Source: Rhynochetos jubatus (Eukaryota; Chordata; Aves; Eurypygiformes; Rhynochetidae). From it: 64,000 nt of DNA. This document shows, piece after piece, positions 48,391 through 61,698 of the stretch. The position numbers and the translations under genes were made by a program. Within the stretch, counting starts at the first letter, position 1, and the number at the start of each line of letters is the position of its first letter. Where the stretch lies: the NCBI GenBank assembly GCA_027574665.1, contig CM050653.1:44776118-44840117 (forward strand), in the 5' to 3' direction. The notes below the pieces were generated by a model. It was not told the DNA's origin, ran no database searches, and saw nothing but the letters and a program-made list of their open reading frames with translations.

Positions 48391-51300
48391 TGTTTGTTTT
48401 ATGAGAAGTTTCTATTTCCGGTTTATCTGTTTTCCCTCTAATCCTCTTCTTTTCCTCATCATGAGTTAATTCTGAATTGCATACCTCAGGGTGACCAGGA
48501 GGTATGAGGTTTTTGGTTAATGCACTCAGATATTTGATAGCATTTTGAATAGGTGATGCCAAATTACTGCATGGTAATGTTAATTTACCGTCTGTTCAGG
48601 CAGTAGGCTGCCTGGGCTCCCAGGTGGCTCTGTGTCCACCCCATACTCTTTTTTTCCCAGTTCAGTCTGAGATACCAATCACAGGACTTTGCAGTCACAA
48701 CTAGACCGCTTCTCTAACATTCTTTTATGAAGTCAGCTACAATGTCAGCTTACAGCCTTCTGAAAACTGCTTCTTTGTGCCTCTCCTAGGCCAGCCTGTC
48801 CTTAGGACTGGAGAAGCAGAAGGCAATCACTGTCTTTCCAGGGCAGTGGTGGTGATACAGCAAGATGCACACGTAGTGAAGCGCCTACATTTGAGCTTGC
48901 AGGGAATTTGCAGGTTCAGCATAAAATCCATAAATTCTGAGGCAGAATCATGGGAAAAGGGAGGTGAAAATGAGCTAGCTACCTAGCTTGCAAATCTAAG
49001 TGATGAATGAGTCCTCACAATAATTCTTACAGATGTGAGTGGTCTCTCCGGTGTTGCAAATGTGACGGGATCGACGATGAACAGAGAAATTAATCATGGG
49101 GAAGACAACATTTATGGAGATCTCTACTAAGAAGCAAAGTCAATAATTATTTAGGTGATTCTTTTGGGCTCACCTGACTTTAACTAATGCTAGTTTCAGT
49201 TTACTTTCCTAATGTAAGAAAAGTAGAAATGCCAGAAGCAGAGTATTCCTGATTAAACGATTGGCCCATGGTCATAAAAAGAATCAAAGGTAAATACGTT
49301 ACTGCAAACATGAGAGGTCTTGGTCCTGCCACACATGTTAAACAATCTAGTTTGTCCGTAAAGGGAATGGCTACTAAACTGATCCCAGCACTACTCTTAG
49401 CCTTAGCTTTGGTCACAGAATTATGTTAAGGATCGCTGGGAGGGAGATATTGTAGTGTAAATTTCAAAATAATGGAATGCGGGAATAATAGGAAAATGTG
49501 CAGAAAATATCTGAGTTGTGTTTTTCTAAGGATAGATGAATCAGTTAATCATTTAAGGCATTGCTTGTTAAAGTTCAACCCTCTGATATAGTTTACAAAT
49601 AAGGCTAAGGCCAAAAATTCACTGAATGCCTCCAATAAAACATACCTCTTTTATTTGGAAGACTCTGCGTAGTAAAAGTTAATCTCTTAAGAAGACACTT
49701 GATTTGTCTGCTTGCAAATTCTACTGAATCCAGTCACAACAGTAGTCACATTTACAGTCCAAACTGCCTATGCTTTTTACAGGACAGGAATTGTTAATAA
49801 CATAGTTAGAATTGTTAGGTACACACGCGCAGGCTCCCTGTGAGTATGTAATTCCTGCCTCTTTCTCTGGTGTTATAGTCACCCCACCACTGTTCCCCTG
49901 GGCTCCAAGGATAATGGAGCCAGTGCAGTCCTTGTTAAGAAGAAGGAGACGGAAGTGGGGAAGATTTCTGGGGAGCTGTCAATGTCAAGTTCTCCGGGAG
50001 AGTATGATATAGATAGTAAGGATTGCTTCCTCGCCACTCCAGGCCTGCAAGTTCTTATACTCTGACACTACACTGTGCTCTTCTTTCCATTAGTTCTCAA
50101 ATGGAGTTACAGGTGAATTTACTGTCTATGGTGTGTTTTATATGAGTTAGAGACTTGTTCTTTATTCTCTTTGTTATGCTTAAAACCACTTTAATGCATT
50201 TTCCAAGGTTTCAATCTTTTGATGATCAATAATTGAGAACTGATTAATTATTTACAATGCCGTGCCTCTGAATCTGTTCTTTTCCCACTTGCAATGACTC
50301 TACTATCATCCCATGACTACACTCCTCTACAACACATCATTATTCTAGGGTCACAGATCCTCTTTTGTGTACTGAATAACTGTTGGTTATTACCACCGAT
50401 TAGTTACAAAAATATATCAGAACTATTACAGCAATAGACATTGCAGCACACAATCATAAAAGCTAAACTAAAGCTAAAAAACATAGGCAGCAGTTGCCTA
50501 GTTGCTACAAAATTGCTGTTAGCTAAACAAGCTAAAAGAAAGATCCAGGCAGGCCAAGACAAATCGAGCCTGACAAGTCCTACTTCTGCAGCTTTGTAAC
50601 ATTAATACAAAGCCTGTGGCCTGTCACTAGCAATGGTAATAATGTGTTATGTGGATCATGAGGCTGCAACACTGAAACACATACATAAATACACAAACAT
50701 AAACACACCCATGTACATTTGCACCTCAGATGTAAAGAATACATGAAGTATTCTTACAGTCCCTGTTGCCAGTGGACTGTAATCATTAAATAAAGCAGAA
50801 AGACTTTCACCCAGCCAAAATTTTCAGTTGGAGAAAGTTACAGAAATTTGGTTCTATTTTCTGAAGAAATATAAATGTACATCTGACTTTTCTCAGTTTT
50901 GTTGGCAAGGTTTAAGAAATGACTGCTGAATCCTTGAATAGCTTAACCAAAGTTATAAATTTGGCTGATAAAAGTAATAACACTGATACAATACAGTTGA
51001 AGTAACCCATGGGTATAATATCGGAGAATGTTTTCATTTAAGAAGTAGAAAGATGTATAATCAACATACTAGGTGGAATGAAAACTTGCTGTCAATTTTT
51101 AAAATATAGTTAGTTGTAGGTGAGGAATCCCAAGAGATGCGTGTGTTTATTGTGGAGTATCTTAGATACCAGTCCTGGGCCTTGATTTAATTTCAAAATC
51201 AGCAATCTTGAGGAAAATGTAGCATAAGTATAAATGAAGTGCAGGAATTATGCTGATACTGTGGAAGTGATAAATAATGATGAATAATGGTCTGCTTGGT

Positions 51301-51674
51301 TATCTGAACCCAAGTGTTACATGACAGTGAAATGCAAAATCACACTCAGAAATGAGAAACGTAAGCTATAACAACAGGAGACAATTATACACTTCAAAGC
51401 AGGAATGATGCAAAAGATTTGGAGGAGGGGTGATAGTAGTTCACCAGCTAATCAGAAAAGCCCAGTGATGAATTACAGTCAGTGAACTGATGCACTAGAG
51501 AATATCTCATAAAGAGGAAATTATATCACCATTTCATGGTGTACAGTCCCCAAGTCTGGCGTCTACAGTGAAAAAAGGGATGGGAAGTTAGAAAAAGATG
51601 AAGCAAAAAAGATGAAGGATTAAAGAGGAGGAAAACCATATCTTAGAGACAGACTCTTCAAGTACTTCATTGAC
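48391..51674. other. Unannotated non-coding DNA
   Basis: No gene recognised. Scattered AGCTAAA words cluster at 50459-50537. A mild (CATA/CACA)n patch lies at 50678-50715. A purine-rich tract (A/G with few pyrimidines) runs at about 51565-51640. Confidence 0.5.
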
Positions 51675-52030
51675 TTAACATATCAAAGGAAAGGCTAAGG
51701 GGTGACTTCCTCCAAGCCCTTAAGTGCCTTGAAGTATAGGAAGTAGAAATCCAGTAATAGAGACTTCTTCCACCTGGCTGGCAGAGATGTGACAATGGCT
51801 GTTAGCTGAAACCAGACAGGTGCAGCAAAAATAAAAGGCCAATCTCTTACAGTAAAGATAATGAATCCTCAAACCTGCACACTGGGATGTAATTTTTATC
51901 ACTTTTTCCAGTGATTTTAAATCACAATTTTAAGCTGTGTCAGGATATTAATATAAGGAATGTGGTGTTTTACCCAGAGGCTCAGACTAGATCACCACCA
52001 GCCTCCATTTTGGCCATTTATTGTATAAGT
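51675..52030 (+). mobile_element. Ancient CR1-type LINE 3' fragment
   Basis: A very diverged CR1 3' end in sense orientation, of the old amniote type common in turtles and crocodilians. Blocks are 'GGCTAAGGGGTGACTTCCTC' near 51692, 'GAAGTAGAAATCCAGTAATA' near 51739, the 'GCTGTTAGCTGAAACCAGAC' block near 51798 (matching 'GGCTGGAAGCTGAAGCTAGAC'), 'CAGTGATTTTAAATCACAAT' near 51910, and 'GGCTCAGACTAGATCACCAC' near 51979. The region between 51830 and 51900 has decayed. Age is clearly greater than that of the 1925 and 26398 copies. Confidence 0.75.
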
Positions 52031-52955
52031 CTTCAGAAGTAAAAGAAATTATAATTGTCTTAACGAAAGTTTCCTTTTCAAAGTGTTTATAAATCACCAA
52101 ATGTAAACTGCTGCAAAGAGAAGATTAAGACAGCACATAATTCTTCGGAAACAAACTGAGCACCTTACATAAACAGCTGACTGTAATGTCTTTGTTGTCT
52201 ATCGGTTTCATTAGTCTCAAATTATCCTTTTCTTTCAGTCACCACTAGATCGGAGCCATAACAACTTCTGGAATCAACCCTGAACTTTTTCTGCTTTGGT
52301 GTTACCAAGAGCACAGGTGATTTCACCCTCTGTGATGTTGGTCCCTGACTGAAACGATGTTAATAGTTTAAAGACATGTCAGTACATGCAGTGGTCACAT
52401 CCAATGGCAAAAATGTAATTCTTAATTTTAAAGAGGCAAAAATAGTAATGTTTTTTAAAATCCTGACAAAGCCTGTTTCTCTTCTCTGATTAAAGACCTA
52501 TTTAAAGGAAACAGCTTAGCTGGTAGCATTTTTTTGAGCTGCTGAAAGCTATTGCTGATCCAACAAAAACTGTATGTGAATCTATATTTACACTGGGAAA
52601 AAATTTCTATTGGAGAAACAGAAACATTTCAAACATTTCATTTTCTTCTTGAAGACAAGTTCATTTCTACAGTGAAGTAGACAGATTAAAACTTTTTTTT
52701 TTTTAAAGGGATTCAAACACCTAGAAATAAAACAACCTTACATTTTGTGTTCATAGAAACTCAGCAAAAGCCTACATGGATTTGTTCCTGTATTTGATTT
52801 TGATAAAGAAGCTAGAAGTATTTATTTATTATTTCTTAATTTTGGCCATGGACATGAACAAAAGATTTTGCTTCCATTACTTTATTGTCAATATCTTATG
52901 ATGTTCTGCCTTGTTGTTAACAGAACCTGCCCTATATTTTGTGATTTGCAGTTAG
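52031..52955. other. Unannotated non-coding DNA
   Basis: No recognisable gene or repeat family. AT-rich. Confidence 0.5.
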
Positions 52956-53221
52956 ACCCACCCAGTGGGACAAACTGATGATGATTTAGCTTCATTTAAG
53001 AATGCAGTAGCACAAGGAATTGTATTTGGTGACAGGAAGAATAAACCACCTGAAAACATAAGGATGAGAGGAGATAAACGAATGTCAGAACAGATCTCCC
53101 ACATCTACACTGAGGTTGCTGAGCTCAGTGGGAAAGTTTCTGTTTTACAGTGGACATCAGAGTGGTTTAGTAAAGGTATTCAAACCAGACTGTTGCAACG
53201 TGAGGTTGAACATTATGAATA
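52956..53221 (+). pseudogene. Open frame with coiled-coil-like C-terminus, possible exon or processed relic
   Basis: The frame opens after a TAG at 52953-52955 and runs to a TAA at 53219-53221, about 88 codons. It then stays open for 21 more codons before the next stop. The encoded peptide is rich in charged residues. Two parts, SEQISHIYTEVAELSGKVSVL and, after the stop, TYVEKEHGKLTKDANSK, look like a heptad-type helix with one nonsense codon between them. The other two frames on this strand are full of stops. No start codon in good context was found, and an AG ('TTTGTGATTTGCAG') lies at 52949-52950, so it could be an exon. No poly-A tail follows. I do not recognise the protein. A chance frame remains quite possible. 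(The first quoted piece is 21 residues in the genome; its core is EQISHIYTEVAELSGK.). Confidence 0.18.
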
Positions 53222-53771
53222 AAATAAATCTCTAACCTATGTTGAGAAGGAGCATGGGAAACTTACTAAAGATGCAAATAGTAAATGAACAGTTTAACTA
53301 AATATGTAAGCATGAACTGAAGAGGTATTGTTTTTGTCCGACCATGACTTCAAAATCCTATCCAAGTAGTTTACATTTTTAAATAGATTAAAATAAGGTT
53401 TGATCCCATTGTTTCTCCTAAAATAAATAACGTACTTCTCAAGTCTGAAGCATGTTAACAGCTCAGATCTGTGACTCTTCTCTTGAACAAACTGGAAAAC
53501 CTCATTCCACATTATGCCCCTGAATTCTCTTCTTCCACCTGACAATTATTTCACTTAGAGGGTGTGTCTGAACTCCAAAAGTTAGCTTTGAGAATAAGAA
53601 GATAATTTCTTGTAGAATAATTTATGCTTTATTCTTCATCCGTTTCCAAATACCAGTGACAGACACACATTTCAAAAGATTCATAGTTTTGGTCAGAGAA
53701 ACATCCAAAATCCTTTCACAGAGAAGTCACAGGACTGTCCCTCACACTTAGACCTTAACTCTACCTTTTCC
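53222..53771. other. Unannotated non-coding DNA
   Basis: No recognisable feature beyond the tail of the open frame described just upstream. Confidence 0.5.
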
Positions 53772-53794
53772 TTTTTTTTTTTTTTTTTTTTTTT
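53772..53794. repeat. Poly-T tract (23 T)
   Basis: Uninterrupted run of 23 T followed by GATGATGATA. No transposon body recognised. Confidence 0.95.
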
Positions 53795-56393
53795 GATGAT
53801 GATATGCTATCTCCCTTTCAAATAAGGACATGCAAGCCTATCAACATCTCCTACTAGACCTAGTGATTCACTGCTAATTTGGTGATTGAAGCATCTTTCC
53901 TATTGCTTTCATTAAAGAATGAAGAATAGGCTTATGATTAAAAGCTACAGTTTATGAGTCCTCTTGCCTGATGGCATCCTGTTTAGGTATTGTTTCTATT
54001 TTGTATGGTGTGTGTGCATGCACGTGTATATAGGGTACATATATATATGGTTGTGGAGTATTTTCCTACTGTTTCCAAAAGTATCGTTTTGCATACATTC
54101 TATAGTTTAAGCAATAAAAATTCTTCAGTATCTGGTACAAATATCTTGTAACATGTCTTGCTTACAGTCTTGTAAAACAGCATGGTTAATACATTCCTAC
54201 ACTTTTCAAAACACTGAAGTATACTCTCTTAATATTTAAGAAATAGTAGAACTTTAAAAGAAGGAGTCATGTGAAGCTGACAAAAAACTCAGAAACTCAT
54301 GATGAGTTGGAGAACTAGACATAAGTCTTATACCTAGAATACAGAAGGTCAACATGTAGGGCAAAAATGTATGAAACATGAAGAATTGTATTTTAAAACC
54401 CAATGAAGTGGTTAAGAAATTGGTTTGAAATGGTGAATAATCAATTTAACTTCGTGATACACTGCAGAGTCTTAAAAAGAAATTATATGTTTGGGCCAGT
54501 AAGAAAAGTGTCATAAGGTCCCTTCTGTGAATCCACAGAAATTTTGGATCTATGATTACTTAAATATGATCAAGATCAAGTAAAGATGAAAGGTCGTTTT
54601 CCTTTATTTATATATTGCAGTGATCTTCGCTGGAGTATACTGATCTATTGAATACAAATATAATAAGAAGTTGGAGATGACTCAGAAAGCAACTAGACTG
54701 TATAAGTATTATGAAACCCATAAACTGTAGCTTAAGCGATAAAAAAGGTAAACCCAGGCAGTATGATTAAAACAGTGTAAAATAAATATATAAGCAAAGG
54801 TTCTTATTTTCAGTTATTTTTCTGAAGTCAGAGAGAATTGAACAATAAATAGAAGCCCTTATGATACTTCCAGTAATCAGTTGTACATTTTTTCCAATGC
54901 CAGACTCTTTGCTCTTCTTCCTTCCTCTATATCATCAACTCAAGATATTTATACAAAACTTGGTACTTTTGAATGTGATCTCAATTGAAACCCAAAGCCA
55001 CAAGATTTTCTAACTAAAATGCTTGTCCCTAGTAGCTCATGAACTTAATGCACTTACTATAATCCTCCTGACACTTTTCCCACCAAAGCAGTTTACTGAC
55101 ATATTACAAAAGAAGACTTGGTTCAAATAATAGATGTCTCGGTATTTCTGTACATTCTTAATATAGTGTCCTGAAATATTCTCCACTGAAATGTCAAAAA
55201 AGAAAAAGGATAGCTTCCTTCAAAATACATATATTAATATTTGTACACTACTTGGGTTTCATTAGCTCTGATGTAATTCCTTCAATATATGTAATTTAAC
55301 ATTAATTTCAAGCTAAATTTCTGGAAGTTTTCAATAGGCATATGCCAGTCAAGACAAATTGGGGTGATGGCACTCCCTTAGTGAGCAGCTTTCTGAGTAA
55401 ATTTATTCATAGTAAGAGATAATGTCTGGTCCAAGGTCAGGAAATCTAAATCTCCACAGGAATAGCTATGTGCAGACAGCTGACGAAATAATTATATCTG
55501 AATTTAAAAAAAATTAAAAATGGACTGAGGTCAATAATTATTTCAATTCTTTAACCCTAGAGAATTATTGCAAGCCCGGATAATGCTGAAAACTCATTAA
55601 AGGCCTAAAGGATTTCACTCCCATCTGAATTTCTGTTTGAAAATAACAACAGTGATGTTGTAGCAAATATGCCCTTGAGTTCACCATTCTGTACATACTA
55701 GATCCAACAACGTTATAACTGTGGGCAGAAAGGTTAAAAGTGCCAATAACCCAGACAGAAGTGTGGGTGCTAAGGCTTGCTGAGGAAGCCAAAGGACATC
55801 ATGGGGTTGAAACATATAGATTCAATTGGCATACAGCATATTGGAGTTCATTTTACATCTGTGCACACAGAACACTTACTACCTAAGGATTTCTGAATGC
55901 TTTCCAAAGGCAGAGTTTTCCTCATCACCTTGTGCAGAGCCCAGGAGCTGTGGTTACCAGGCTTCTTAAGGAGAACAGAAAGGCTTTGCAGGATTCCCTG
56001 CACTTCCAAGAAATAACCCCCTTCTGCTGCCTCCCCTGTTGCAAACCAACAGACAAAAAACCTCAAAACAAACCTCAAAACAAAGCCTAGGAGGATTTGG
56101 TTTTGGAACTTTTTCAGACCCCTAACTACAAAGAAACTGAGAAGCAGCCAGTACAAGTAAGTTCTAATTTGTAAAGGAAGTAATCAGTACAAATGAAAAG
56201 GAGATTAAAAAAAAAAATTACCATCATAAGGGAGCAGACAGAAATGAAGACATGAAAATTCCTGAAATGTCTCCAACTGAGTTTGGTTCTCATGTTATTT
56301 TCCTTATTAGAGACAATTAGGAGAGACGTATCTGTTCCTATGAGTCCCTTAGATTAGAGTAGAAGGCTAAAAAATTTAATGTGTTGGCCTTTT
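53795..56393. other. Unannotated non-coding DNA
   Basis: AT-rich. A TG/TA simple-repeat patch at about 54008-54050 contains the palindrome GTGCATGCAC. A 102-codon minus-strand frame at 55848-56156 is not recognised. No other feature. Confidence 0.5.
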
Positions 56394-56425
56394 CCTGCCT
56401 TCGGGGAAAAAAAAAACCCCGCAGG
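56394..56425 (+). other. Inverted repeat with A10 loop
   Basis: CGGGG (56402-56406), A10, CCCCG (56417-56421), flanked by CCTG (56394-56397) and CAGG (56422-56425) that can extend the stem past a four-base bulge. It could fold as a nine-pair hairpin in single-stranded DNA or RNA. Role unknown. Confidence 0.75.
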
Positions 56426-59400
56426 AGTGCTAATGATGGGTTGTCTCCAAAAGGTTTCAAATTAGTTGTTTGTTCTCCGTCCGCTCCTCTTTACTTTCCG
56501 CTTTTCTTTCCTCCAGTATGTTTGCATCTGTACCTGTGCAATTTCCTTTGGGAAACTGGCAGGAATCGATAAGAAATCATGAATTGTCATAAGATGTCAA
56601 TATCTCCTTCATTTCTGGTAATATTCATACCTCTGTTTGCAATGGGCGGTGGAAGTAGATAGCTTGTTAAGGAAGTAGAAATAAGACCCTTTTAACAGCA
56701 ACTAAATCATGTTGACTGTCCTATCTGTTACACCCACACATCACTAAGTCCTCTCAAAGGCTGTAATCTGTAACGACAAAGATGGAAAATAGACCATTCA
56801 CTTGAAGAATTGAAGTGGCCTTGACTTCTTTTGGCAATGTTTTCTTGACAGTGCATTAAATTAGCAACAGCAAATCAGTATCATAGAAATAGGCAGCTGT
56901 CCTGCATTTATTTTACATAGTGAAATTTCCTGCAAGAACCTTCACTGAAGAGACTAAGGGTTTGTGGACACCTAGGTATTAGCATTTGCAGAAAATGTTG
57001 CCTAAAGGGCAAGGTACCAGTTGTCAGTTATCATTTATCTCAGAAGTGATTCTATGATTTTAAGTGCAAGCCAGGACTCTGCAACTGGGAGAAAGGAGAG
57101 ATTTATGGAAAAGAAGTGTCCAAGAATTGTCAGAATTAGACAAAAGGTCTTCCTAATGTAGCAAGAACACCTTGAAACTAATATGAGCTCAGATTAACAA
57201 CCAGCAGTGTAACGAAGCCAGGTCTGGAGTTATGAGCTGTAGCTATTCAATGCCAGCAGAGACCAGGCAAGGGAATTCTGCATCAGCTGTTAATTGCGCA
57301 TGCAGAGGTATTAGTGAGAAATGAATCTCTGCAGTAGCTTAGCCAGGACAAAAGGAAGGGATAGCAAGGACCACTGCATCAGCAGAATCATCACATTCTC
57401 TTACAATGTTACTAAATTTAAGCATGGAAAAGAAGGAAAAAAAGCTCTAATGATGTATTAAACCAACACAGAATCCTAACAATAATGAACTCTTGTTTTC
57501 CCCCACTCCAAGGCATTTTACATTTATTCTGTTATTTCTCAGAGGTTGTTTTCTTTAAATGTAGGGCTAATCTGGAGCTCTTTGATGTTTAACAGCAATA
57601 CAGTATCCTAATACAGTGAAAATTTTATTGTGCCAAGACTCCTGGCTTCACTGTAGTGATAGCTTCACCAATAGAGTTTACTGTTTCAAATGTGACCTGG
57701 GCAGCAGGGAGCTGTCCTTCAGACCCCACCTCATTCCATCCCTCAGTGCTGTCCAGCAGAGCTCGACCTGCCTCACTCGAGGCTGACTCTTGGCAAGTCT
57801 TCTCTAAAGGCTCTAGAGATCAGTGAGGTATCAGGCTTGACTGAATCACACAACATCCAGGCGAAGAGACCTTTTTGCATTCAACCAGGATATTTTTAAC
57901 AAAACCTGAGTTTTATAAGCAAAATAGAAGGTACAGACTTGACTAGTTATCTGTCAACCTCTGAGTGTTAATTCCATCCAAATAACTTACAAAAGCTTTG
58001 TGAAATATCATAGACTGGCATCACCATGTCTGTCTTTAAGGAGCTCTGTGAGAGCAGGCTTTCAGCAAAGCAATCAGAAATCGCTTTACATTCTTTCTAT
58101 TCATCTCAGAAGCTACAGGAACTATTTCTGCTCTTTTGAAAGCATGTAGTAGCTTTGTTCAGCTACCTATAACAAAATGTTGAGTTTTCCTGTTCTATCT
58201 GTTTTTTTGTTGGTTTGAGGGGGGGTTTATAGAGATGGCAAAGTAAGCATTATTGAAAGACTTGTTTAAAGAACATACTCAGGAGGAAGCTATATATTGT
58301 TTGGGACTTAAAAGATGATCTGGTTTATTCAGAGTCTGCCTTGGTCTGTTCTTCCAGTGAGAATTTTGAGACCTGCCTGTGCAACTGATCAGACTTCTGC
58401 ATCTCTCATGGCTTCCAATCTGAAATACTAGCAAAATACCGATAAAATGGTTTTGTTGCCATTTGATATCCACATACCCATAGGAGGAAGAGATAAAGTG
58501 TAAGGTAGGAAAAACCCAAAATTAGTATTTTCAGATCCTGGAACCCAGTCCTGCTTTCTATCTTGTCTGTTATGTCCTTGTCAGTTGGCACAAAGCAACA
58601 GAAGATCTAGTTGCCAAGGATGTCCCCAATTACAACCTTCAGAGGCATTAAGCAGCAATATGTCATCCACATTTTCTCAGCCCTCCTCTAGTCCTGGTCT
58701 TTGGCAGCTGGGGTACAAAAGCTTCAGCTGCTTCTTCTCTCAGGAGAACTCTTGACAGCTAGCGTCACCTTTACGTGTCATTTCAAATTGAACAAAGTTT
58801 TATCTATGTGACAATTTACACCTTAGTTGCCAGCCTGTACGGAAAGTTAAAAGATGGTGACAATCTCACAGAATTAGGTCTCTGATTGCATATGGAATTT
58901 TAATTCCCTCTGCTGTTACTGCATATTTCTGATTCTTTGTGAAGTTGCAAAGAGGATGATGCCAATGCATTTTTCTCCTCTCTTCCAGAAACAGTTTTTA
59001 GCAACAGGAAAACTGTAGAGGAAAAATATATACTAAGCAACACCACGTATAAATTAAACAAATGAAAATATTGTTTTAGCTTCTATGAACTTGACAGTGC
59101 ATACTGGACAGCTGTGCCTGCTTCCGAACATAGTGGCCAACTGAATCTAATCTAATACAGCAAATAAGTCTAGTTGCAGAACAAATCCTGCTGTCCTAAT
59201 AACATACAGAGATACTAATAGAGTTTCCACTTGTGAAATTGCTTTTTCAAAAAGCATATGGTTCAATTTGACTCTACAGCTTTTATTCCTTTAAATGTCA
59301 GCAATTTGCTGAAAATATTATTATTAGTTTAATTTATTTATTACCACCCTCAAAAATTCCTAACAATATTTTTTGAACTCTGCCATTACATTTAAAAACA

Positions 59401-60299
59401 CTACTGAGCCTAGCAATTGACAAAACTGTGTCGTCATAAGTTGGATGTATGTTGCCTGTAGTTTTAACATAGCAACGTCATTATTTTGTTTTAAAACTTT
59501 AAGGAAAATTGGGCTCTTTGCTACATCACGAAACACATATTTATGCAGACAATGTATTTTATGAAATAATACATATAGAAATTATATTAAAAGAATATTT
59601 GATTTGCAGTGTCAAATTGGCAAATGTTAGGAGTTGCCAGAATTAAGCTGTCCAAATGAAGCAATGTTTTGGCAGGGAAGGTTCCTGTGTCCTGGTCTAA
59701 TCTGATGCTTACACACCGGAAAGAAAATGATCATTTCTTCAAGCTTTCTGCTCTGCTTGCTCTGTATCCTGGACACTTTTCATGATCACATAGTTATAGA
59801 CTGAATAATAATTTGAAATTCAGGGAAATAATTTTATTCATAATAGAAGGTATTACTCTAGCACTTCCAAACTTGTGTGTGCTACTTGCCAAACCTGATT
59901 CCTTTTTTTGCTTTTAGGAAAAGGAGCCTCCTATATTAAAATTCTTAGACCCACAACAGATGTAGTAAACACCTGAACTAAAGACTATTTAATAGTACTA
60001 GGGACTAGCTATTTTCTAGGATCAGGTCTCTGTGGACAGGTCCTGAATACCTCCAGTGAGTCTTCAGTCATGACTGAAGGCCAACTTGCTTTCCTCCAGA
60101 AACCTAGCATCTGTGTGGGAATACTGCTAAACTCTTTCACTTGGCTGCCCAGACCAGTTCAGAAGCCCTCAGCACACACTGGTGCAATCTGCCCTTTGTG
60201 GATGTCTCCTGATCTCTGGCAACCCAGGAGAAGGGAGATGGTCTAAACCTCCAGGCAGTGGGCTGCACAACCATGAAAGCCAGCTGGTGAATCTGGGGA
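56426..60299. other. Unannotated non-coding DNA
   Basis: No gene or repeat family recognised. The stretch 59200-59680 is AT-rich with TAATTTATTTA-type and GTCAT motifs and could hold a conserved element. The evidence is compositional only. Confidence 0.5.
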
Positions 60300-60535
60300 G
60301 CCATGCATTTTGTGCTGAATTCTTACCTTCGAAGGAAGCAATTTGAGAATTTCAGGGGCAGCAAATCACATGAGTATATCTGCCATGAAGTCTAACTACG
60401 GTATAGGGCCATTAATGGAAATGGCCGAGTTGTTAATAATGGCGCAGAAAAATCACGAGCCTCTCATATCTGTGGCTTATGTACCATCTGCATTTGAAAC
60501 AAGGCAGGGTGATACGTTTACACGGTAGTAAAAAC
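60300..60535. promoter_or_regulatory. Candidate conserved element with an open frame
   Basis: Six CpGs between 60400 and 60523 in CpG-poor surroundings, with GCCATTAATGG and GTTAATAATGG homeodomain-like motifs and the palindrome CTTCGAAG near 60329. The + frame 60343-60528 is open for 61 codons and ends in TAG. Its peptide (for example SNYGIGPLMEMAELLIMAQ) is not recognised. I favour a conserved non-coding element over an exon because no acceptor/donor pair fits the frame well. Not tested by alignment. Confidence 0.25.
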
Positions 60536-61678
60536 TTGAAGCTGGGGTTCCTGGTCCCTCCCAGCAACTAGATCTCCCAGCACTTCAAGGAGACTGCAGC
60601 AAAATGGGAAACTAACCTTGTCAGCCAAGGAGAAGATTGAGGAGGCGGAAGGGAGCTAGTCCTTGCTGGAACAGCACCAAACCCCCCTTCCTCAATGCCT
60701 CACAAACTTAAGGCTCTTATTATAAAAAGGTAAAGAGTTTTACATCTTTTTCAAATCAATCATAATTATAGTGTGTGAAGAAAACAGAGCTGCTGTACGC
60801 TGAATCTGATCTCAGTGTGACTCCGAGCTGGGAAAGAGCCCACTGCAGCTGTTCCACTGCATTAGAGCCATCAGCTTCACCTCATTAGGAGAGGCATTCA
60901 CCTTCCTATGAGATCCCTGCTGTATAACCTCCTGCCCTGACACTGAGACAGGCACTGTACGAGCAGTGTCACTTAACCCCTTGTGTGCCCAGCTACACTC
61001 CAATGTAGGGAGCAGAAACCCACAGAAACAGCTACAAGAACAGTTTCTTGGCAGTAGTGGTGTCTGGGTGCAAGGAAACTATAACTTCATGTATGAAAAT
61101 ATTCACGATGCCACAGTGTGCCACTCTGACAGACCAGCATCTGGTGGAGCACCATGTGGTGTACCAGCAAACACCAAGCAATCACTCCGGCAGAGACAAT
61201 GTATGAAGAAAGAACAAATTTAACTCTTTAGTCACCTTAGAGCAATCTAACATAGCCTAATATTAATCTCAGACTAAAATCCATTTTGTAATTTGTGAGG
61301 GAAGACCATGCAGTGGTCTGGATTTATTTTTCATCAGTCATATTTGATTTTCTTTATTGCACAGAGTTTTTATCAACATTTTTCCTTTCAAAACAAATCT
61401 ACAAACATAGTGTATGTATAATATTGACATAAGATGTATGAAATGCTTTGAATGTTAAATTTTTTTTATATAAAAATCTTTCAGAATTGCAGTCAGAAAC
61501 ACATGCACATACTTAATCATAGAGATGAGTTCTGATGTACACCTCAGAATTGTTAAAAACAGGAATTGTATTCATAAATGTCTGGAGATTGTCTGAAATA
61601 AGGTTGAATTACAACAAAGGTAAAATCCTATTTTATTGAGCTCAATGGTGGTGAGGGATGGGTTGTGGGTATTTTGTC
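60536..61678. other. Unannotated non-coding DNA
   Basis: More mixed base composition at 60540-61200 with overlapping short frames on both strands, then AT-rich. Nothing recognised. Confidence 0.5.
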
Positions 61679-61698
61679 TTTTTTTTTTTTTTTTTTTT
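61679..61698. repeat. Poly-T tract (20 T)
   Basis: Simple homopolymer run with no recognisable retroelement next to it. Confidence 0.95.
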
